64,000 nt of DNA from Meandrina meandrites. Taxonomy: Eukaryota; Cnidaria; Anthozoa; Scleractinia; Meandrinidae. The DNA lies in contig OY855916.1 of the NCBI GenBank assembly GCA_963693305.1, positions 6,327,001 through 6,391,000 of the forward strand. The letters are read 5' to 3'. Below are positions 58,162 to 64,000 of the stretch, piece after piece (within the stretch, counting starts at the first letter, position 1; every line of letters begins with the position of its first letter). A model generated the notes under the pieces. That model worked only from the letters and a program-made list of their open reading frames with translations, was not told the DNA's origin and made no database searches. The position numbers were made by a program, and so were the translations under genes.

Positions 58162-58754
58162 ATGAATAAGGCTCTGTTTACAGCTTTGGTTGTTGTATTG
58201 ATCACTGGGTTGCTTCTCGGACGAGCTAGCTCTATGCTTAGAGCAGGAAGAGATAAAATAATGATGCCGAGAAACAGCGCTAAACAACAGCTCCAGCTTA
58301 AACCTGAAGTCTACAATCGAGTAAAACCGGTTTACCTCAGAAAAGCAAGCTACAGGCGTAAAAAGCCCTTGGAATACAAGCAAGGTATCGCCAGATTTTT
58401 AGCATTTTGTAAGGGAATATTTGAACTGTATAAATAGGTTAGTTTTTGTCTTTATTCAACCAGATACGTGCTGGATTGGAGGCTAATGAGATGTACGCTC
58501 TTCATGATAGGCATCACAAAGTGTCCTCATTGATAAATGTTTACCAAAACACACACAATTTCGTCAGATCTGACCTAATATGAAGATTAATGGCTAATAT
58601 AACGCAGTCATATATGAAGTACCCCCACACAGTACCTGCTTTCAATTCTGGATATATGCAAAGTAGTCGGTCTTTCTTTAAACAAACTCAAAAGTGTTGT
58701 TATAACTTCATTTATTCTATTTTAGAAGTTAAAAGAGAATGGGCTGAAATTTGA
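58162..58754 (+). CDS. Small secreted basic peptide precursor 2
   Basis: Coding exons 58162-58384 and 58726-58754, GT-AG, phase 1; 83 aa. Seen: signal peptide (residues 4-22, ALFTALVVVLITGLLLG), then a strongly basic mature part with LRAGRDKI at residues 26-33, RKASYRRKKPL near the middle-end and no Cys outside. An acceptor-like TTCCTTAG at 58124-58131 just ahead of the ATG suggests an untranslated first exon. The N-terminal 33 residues match peptide 3 at 19 positions with no gaps. The dibasic sites could be processed by proprotein convertases; that is inference. Poly(A) signal AATAAA at 58962. Function unknown. Confidence 0.72.
58466..58656. repeat. Copy B of the GTCCAGGATTGAACG MITE
   Basis: Diverged relative of 45691-45875 (shared ATGAGATG-ACGCTCTT, GCATCACAAAGTGTCCTCA, CAGTCATATATGAAGTAC), with degraded ends. 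It lies in the intron of peptide gene 2, about 70 bp before the last exon, nearly the same place as copy A in gene 1. Confidence 0.75.
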
Positions 58755-59186
58755 CATCTTGGATTACAACTGCGACAGATGAAACCATGCACTGACAAGG
58801 CCTTGGAAGAAATATGTAATTCGAGTGTACCTGTACTGCTCTCTTATAGATGATGCGAGCTAGATTTGTGTTTCATTTGTAAAATCATTTTTGCCAGTGT
58901 AACTAAAAGAAGTTCTTAGAGTTAAAGAACTCTGTTTTGTCTTTATCGCTTGTTGTAGCAAAATAAATGTATTTACTGAATGCAGCCCCAATTTCTGTCA
59001 AGCTAACTTGGAATAAACTTAAAAAAATGGTAATTTAGAAAGCTCAACGGGCCTTTCAAGTTCTCCCTTCTGACCTCTATACATTCCTTTCAATACGATA
59101 TCCCTAACTCAACAGTTATCTTTGTGATATTGTGAAGAAAATACAAAGTTGAAGTTTTCTTTCTCCATTTTGTTCATAGTAAGAAG

Positions 59187-59514
59187 CATTCTCGTCCCCA
59201 TAGCCCTTTTCGCTTCACATCTCTTAGCCGGTAGGACCTTGGCACGTGAAACAAAGGGCTCTGGAGACACAGGATTTCAAGTCCTAGATGCTTGGACTTC
59301 CGGTCTTCATGTATGCAGTCGTGATGTTTTTTAAAGACTGCGTGGGATAGTCGTGGCGTTTTGGACTTCCGTTCAAGATTTTTTCGTTCCAAACAGCCAA
59401 TAAAAAATCGAATTCATTCGAACATCCTATGTCCCCATGCCCATAGCACTTCGTTTCTCGTGCCAAAGGCCCTGCCGGCTAAGAGAGGCGAAAAGGGCTA
59501 TGGGGACGAGAATG
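59187..59514. mobile_element. Complete MITE with CATTCTCGTCCCC ends
   Basis: Perfect terminal inverted repeats of about 27 bp, CATTCTCGTCCCCATAGCCC (59187) and its inverse ending at 59514, with a further imperfect GCCGG pair inside. 328 bp; a damaged relative is at 1932-2206. Located between the convergent peptide genes 2 and 3. Confidence 0.88.
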
Positions 59515-59825
59515 ACTAAGGAGAAATTTTATTAGCATTTCGACTCCTGGCGCTCACTGCCTTGCAAGTGCAGTCATCGTATCTTGGTGTCAGGTCCTAT
59601 CGCGTTACTCCCTGCATGAAAGCTTGTACAAAAAATAAAAATACAAGTGCTCTGTTCAAGCTACTTTATTTACATTCTAAGCTTGAATTTGGATGGTAAT
59701 GTCATCAGCTTCATTTAAATTTGTTAATATGATTTTACATTTTAAATTGTCACGTCCATGAAAGATGCAATTAAATTTCCTTTGTCTCTGTGGGAGGTTT
59801 TAATTCTTTAGGTTCTTGGCTGTCT

Positions 59826-62145
59826 TCATTTCTTTGTTTCGACCGTGTCTGTGAAGAAACACAAAGTGAGAGTTATTTAGATAAAAAATCTTTTTAATGT
59901 AGTCTTTCCTCTGAATGAGTGGGTCGAGCTGGCTAGATGTGGTTATAGGGGTGGGAGCATAACCCAAGCGCCCCTAAAAACGACTGTGTGGGAGGCTAGT
60001 AAAGGAGGGGGTACACCTGAAGCACGTTTTATCACCGCTTAACTTGGGTTTACTGCGAATATCTCGCTCCCGTTTCAAGCATTCCCGAAACCCTCATCTC
60101 ATCTCACAAAGCTACGTTTAGCGGTGTTTTGTAAATGTTTTAGTGATTTTTGGGGATGTTTGAGAACAGATAGTTTTTCTCAAAGGATTAGTAAAATTTG
60201 GAGAAATAAGAAATATTAAAGATTTAATGTGATTTTAAAATTAGAATTTGAAGTTAAAAATTAGTATATGGACACCCAAACAGTCCCATGACAACCTGGG
60301 GTGCTCTTGCATTGGGGTCAACTGTCTGGTGGTGTTTCAAAAAAAATTTTCTTTCTCTTATCTCTTCTTTAAACCTCTTAAAATTTCACTCAAATTCACG
60401 TTTACCCCCACCTTAATGACTGATTCAAGCGGAACTCTTGCAAATTACACCCGGGGGCCCAATATCAAAGGGGCTGGGGTGCCCGACGGAAAATTTAAAT
60501 TAAACCCCTAAAGAACACTAAGCTGGGAGTGGCTGAAGCTTAATCCCCCAAAGATTCCATCTTTAACGCCTGATCGATCGAGAGTGCTAACACAGTGAGA
60601 CAGTGCTTTTTTATTTCTTCATGTGCAAACCTAAACAAGACCTCGACGGGTAACAATATTTGTATTCTGTCCTCGACACCTCTCCACAGAGGCTCCTTCA
60701 GTGGAAGGGGCAAACGCAAAAAAAAAACACGAAAAATGAAAAATAGGGTATCCCGCGCGCTTTCGTTTCCATTCTCCCCAGGCTCCGCGCGCTTACTTTT
60801 CGCCTCTCCCCATTTCCCAGGCCGTACGAAAAAAAGAGGCCTCTGGGGAGGAGGGTGAAACTAAACGAGACAACGACGACATCTCTTTTGTATGGGAGTA
60901 CCCCCGGGACATAACAACAGTAGGACGTACTAGGCAGATGCAAAGTCCTATTCTCACAACATGGATAAGACATGTAGTTCATGGATAAGTCATGAAGTTC
61001 ATGGATAAGTCATGTAGTTCATGGATAAGCCATGTAGTTCATGGATAAGTCATGTAGTTCATTGATAAGTCATGTAGTTCATGTCGAACTTTTTGACGGC
61101 GTAGTGTATATAAAAAGGTAGCTATTGGTTGCTTAAATAATTGATCAAATTGACTCTGCCGAGAAATATATATAGGCTTTGAGTCCAATCTGTCATACTG
61201 CATTTACCGAATGAAGAAAATAGAACTTTGGGTTCCTCTGTGAAAAAAAAAAATTCTATACAAAACATTTCGGTGAGATATCGAAAATTAATCTGATTAT
61301 TTCCTTAAACAGTTAAATGGGTTAATGTTGAATTGTTGGTCAGTGTCGCTAAGGAGAACTCTTGATTGTCAGGTTTGCCACAGGCCAGGAAATAGTCAGG
61401 TGAAATTAAAATTCTTGAAGGCCAGGGAAAAGTCAGGGAATGTTATTAAAGTCAGGTAAAATTGACATTTTGAAGAAAAGTCAGGAAAAATTGAAATTAT
61501 AACAGCACAGATCTAATCCCATAGAGGGCGGGAAAAGCATTTCACGTCAATAAGATCTCAGTGATGTCTTTTTCTGGAAGTGGACGCTAGAGACTGCAAT
61601 TACATCTGACATTTTGTATCTATTTCGTGTCCTCTTGATTTGTAAAATTTATTTATTTCCTTTTTCAGCTAAATATGATAAAATGTTTGTGTTGTGTTTA
61701 ATGGTTTTGTGTTTGTTTTTATGTTTCCGACACTAATATTGTAATTTATATTATGTAATTTGGCTTCCTAGACTTGCTAACTTCTTAGTTATTTTAGGAA
61801 GCCAACACCCTTTTTGCCTTGTATAATTTCTTATACGTGTAAATTTCTCTCTTTTCTGTACAAGGGTTAATAAAGTTGTTGTTGTTAAGGGAAATTTTAT
61901 TTTTATCAGGGAAAAGACAGAAAAATTTAAAAACCTGATGTCTGCGGCAATTATTTAACTTCCTTACCTGGAAGAATGCAATAAGGGACCTCACCCATTT
62001 CAGCAGTCTCTCTTTGTTGCATTTGAGGGTTACGCTGAACTCTCTCTATTTTATCCCTACCGGCTCGAAGCAGGGTGCTTCCCTGCTCTACGAAAACTCC
62101 AGCAACTATTACGATCACTAGAACTGTAAGAAGTGCTTTGTTCAT
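59826..62145 (-). CDS. Small secreted basic peptide precursor 3
   Basis: Coding exons on the minus strand: 62145-61968 and 59848-59826, GT-AG, phase 1, 66 aa. Signal peptide at residues 4-20 (ALLTVLVIVIVAGVFV), then the LRAGRDKI block at 26-33, identical in place to peptide 2, and a Gln/Arg-rich middle (RNPQMQQRET). A non-coding first exon probably lies at about 62945-62894: it ends AAG with donor GTAAGAT, and TTTTCAG precedes the coding exon at 62172-62166. The last exon reads DTVETKK in the splice-set frame; the next frame stays open longer and carries TRSKQRNED, resembling TRKTQSED in peptide 1, so the tail is uncertain. Poly(A) signal (inverse of AATAAA) at 59665-59670. Convergent to gene 2. 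Confidence 0.68.
60005..60420. repeat. 400-bp interspersed repeat (copy B, inverse)
   Basis: Inverse copy of 52018-52415, about 85-90% identical by eye; lies in the intron of peptide gene 3. The stretch to 60530 keeps an ACCCGGGGGCCC tract of another repeat end. Confidence 0.85.
60961..61083. repeat. Minisatellite, 20-bp unit, six copies
   Basis: Six head-to-tail units of ATGGATAAGTCATGTAGTTC with single-base variants. In the intron of peptide gene 3. Confidence 0.95.
61385..61625. repeat. GTCAGGAAAA-family repeat, copy 2
   Basis: Same order of words as 13720-13960 (ATTCTTGAAGGCCAGGGAAA, TTGACATTTTGAAGAAA, AAAATTGAAATTATA, TCTCAGTGATG). In the intron of peptide gene 3. Confidence 0.65.
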
Positions 62146-62944
62146 GATGAAGACGCAAGATTTTCTCTGAAAACAAGTCTGAAAAAAATAACAATGGACG
62201 ATTTCAAATTATATCTGTTCACTTTTGCAAACACGTAAGTTTGGGGATGTGCTAGCTTCTTGCTGTCGTAAGTTGTAAAGGATACACCTCTCTCGTTTTT
62301 TAGCAATTTTATCATCCATGATAAAATAAGGCTGCACTAAAAACCTATTCACAGGTAGACCTATTGTTAAAGCCGAAACAACTTATCAAAATTGCTGCGT
62401 AAATCTTAACAACGGAAAGTGTCAATGCTAGAAAGTGAACTTGGAATGGATTTAGTTAAACCAATTTCGCAGATTTGTAATTGTTGAAAAAAAATTACAA
62501 CTGCATTAGCGACAAAAATATCTATAACAAGTTCTAACGAAAAACACCATTTTTTAATGACGAACGTTAATCGAAGTAAAAGGTATAAATCTCAGCTGAC
62601 GATAGACGGTTTTAAATGCCATTTTCCACCAATAAATAACAAAATTTCTATGAGAATATAAAGAATAATTTCAAATGTTACATCTCTATATTTTTCTTCA
62701 AAACATTTTTTTTATTTTTCTTTGACAATTAACAACGCAAATTAGAAATTGTTACACAGATTATAACGAAAAACGTCAGTAAGTCAGCTTGAAACTTTCG
62801 AGAAAGATGAATTACAAGATTTAAAAATCTTAGTACTCCTTTAAAAATGTTTAGCAGATTAGAGAAAACTTGAAGGCGTCAAGATTATCTTACCTTAGAT
62901 TCTGCGAGGTTCGTTTCCTCTACAAAGACTTCTGTGATTTATGA

Positions 62945-62985
62945 TGAAATAGCCAAAAAGTGGACTTAATTTATAACCACAGAAC
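62945..62985 (-). promoter_or_regulatory. Likely core promoter of peptide gene 3
   Basis: On the minus strand a TATAAAT box lies at about 62976-62970, 25-35 bases before the inferred untranslated first exon (62945-62894), which ends with a good splice donor (GTAAGAT). Start-site position is inference. Confidence 0.55.
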
Positions 62986-62989
62986 ACTC

Positions 62990-63640
62990 AAACTTCATGT
63001 ATCATTCAATGATGGCAGCTACAGGCTGCGTGGAACACATCTGAAATACAAAATAGATAAGAATAAAAGTTTTAATGTTTTTAAGGACCAATATGCCCCG
63101 ACAATTTCCATATCCAATCGCGAAAATGATCTCTCATACACTCTGGAAGGAAATAATATATTTTGATATAATAAAGGGTGGAAGCGCCTACCTGGCATGT
63201 TATCACACAGTAGGTGTGACATGTGATTTATTTTTTTTGTTGTTTTTGTATATTCATCCATTTCTTAACTTTAAAATCACCAAAGCGGATATAAATCAGT
63301 GCGGTATTAGTTATCTAGTTTTAATGATTATATTACCTATTTTCAGCAAGATTTCGATACTTTAATATCAAAAACATGTAGCAACATTATAGCAAAACAA
63401 TTAAAAATGGATGAGTAACCAGGATTCAGCGTGTTGTGAAAGTTTTTGAGAACGTTTTCTGGTTAAAAAGTTTGTTAAAAATATGAGCTTTCGGCTGCCA
63501 ACCTACAGCCTTTTAAAACTCTCGAAAATGATACGGACAACGATGCTTAGTCATTACCTAGACAGTATTCTGTTCTTTTAAAAATTGTTTCCTGTTATTA
63601 GTCAAATTCTTACTCATTGTTGTCGCCTTATTTACGCATT
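62990..63640. other. Upstream intergenic region, nothing recognised
   Basis: AT-rich, with only short low-complexity open frames; no repeat pair or RNA gene noted. Some upstream regulatory role for peptide gene 3 is possible but nothing specific is visible. Confidence 0.4.
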
Positions 63641-63641
63641 T

Positions 63642-63786
63642 TAGAGTGATTTTATTTAACCCGTGAAACAACATTTTGCAGTTAGTGCGTAATAGTCAAA
63701 ACTAAACAAAAGAAAACAATGAAATTAGTGTGCAATAGTACCTGAAAGTTTAGTTACTATTTCACGGGTTAAGTAAAACCACTCTA
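63642..63786. mobile_element. MITE with TAGAGTGATTTTATTTAACC ends, copy 1
   Basis: Left TAGAGTGATTTTATTTAACC..CGTGAAACAA and right inverse TAGAGTGGTTTTACTTAACC..CGTGAAATAG; 145 bp. Followed 34 bp later by a second copy in the same orientation. Confidence 0.88.
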
Positions 63787-63820
63787 TTCTGTAATTGTTT
63801 CACACATTTGTACTCTAAAT

Positions 63821-63959
63821 TAGAGTGATTTCATTTAACCCGTGAAACAATATCTAACAGTCAAAATAGTCAAAACTCACAAAAGAAAACAATGGAATTA
63901 GTCTCTAATAGTATCTAATAGTGTAGTAAATATTTCACCAGTTTAGTAAAATCACTCTA
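63821..63959. mobile_element. Same MITE, copy 2
   Basis: Left TAGAGTGATTTCATTTAACC, right inverse TAGAGTGATTTTACTAAACT; 139 bp. Interior shares AGTCAAAACT-A-AAAAGAAAACAATG-AATTAGT with copy 1. Confidence 0.85.
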
Positions 63960-64000
63960 TTCATTCATTTGAGTAATTTTTATCATTCGTTGAGAATTAT

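Noticed and set aside
60595..60982. Frames around the GC-rich stretch at 60700-60900
   Set aside because: The sequence is repeat-derived and the frames are Lys/Arg/Ser-rich low complexity without start or splice support.

Overview
The window is nuclear DNA of an animal. It has AT-rich, intron-dense genes with GT-AG introns and small exons, AATAAA poly(A) signals, and a very heavy load of short inverted-repeat DNA transposons (MITEs), SINEs, a Penelope-like retroelement and minisatellites. The repeat style and the tRNA-derived palindromes look most like an anthozoan cnidarian, probably a stony coral; that assignment is inference from pattern memory, not from a search.

Left third (about 3.5-31 kb): two conserved genes in divergent, head-to-head arrangement about 215 bp apart. 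On the minus strand, an SR-family splicing factor of the SRSF7/9G8 type (RRM, CCHC zinc knuckle, RS domain; 4 coding exons, 243 aa) runs from 10959 to 3503. On the plus strand, GTF3C3, the TPR-rich 102-kDa subunit of TFIIIC (21 coding exons, 958 aa, complete), runs from 11175 to 30935. I reconstructed both exon by exon and the reading frame closes exactly. GTF3C3 introns are full of MITEs and SINEs, and intron 2 holds a near-perfect 322-bp palindrome made of two head-to-head tRNA-like genes, which are templates of the kind TFIIIC binds.

Middle (31-44 kb): no conserved host gene is recognised. At 33217-38514 lies a TTAA-flanked, Kolobok-type DNA transposon remnant with a THAP-domain exon, split by a young Penelope-like retroelement (35011-38458). 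The Penelope-like element has a reverse transcriptase, a GIY-YIG endonuclease, two identical 1-kb inverted arms and hammerhead-like motifs near both ends.

Right third (44-64 kb): three small genes for secreted, basic peptides (44399-45955 plus, 58162-58754 plus, 59826-62145 minus) share a phase-1 intron position; two share 19 of 33 N-terminal residues. Between them is a 5.7-kb segment bounded by inverted ends (46762-52462). It contains a higher-order minisatellite (189 bp = 72+59+58), a CCCGGGGGG-ended element with 8-bp target duplications, and several fold-back MITEs. The remaining sequence is intergenic and repeat-derived; the window ends in two tandem copies of one small MITE.
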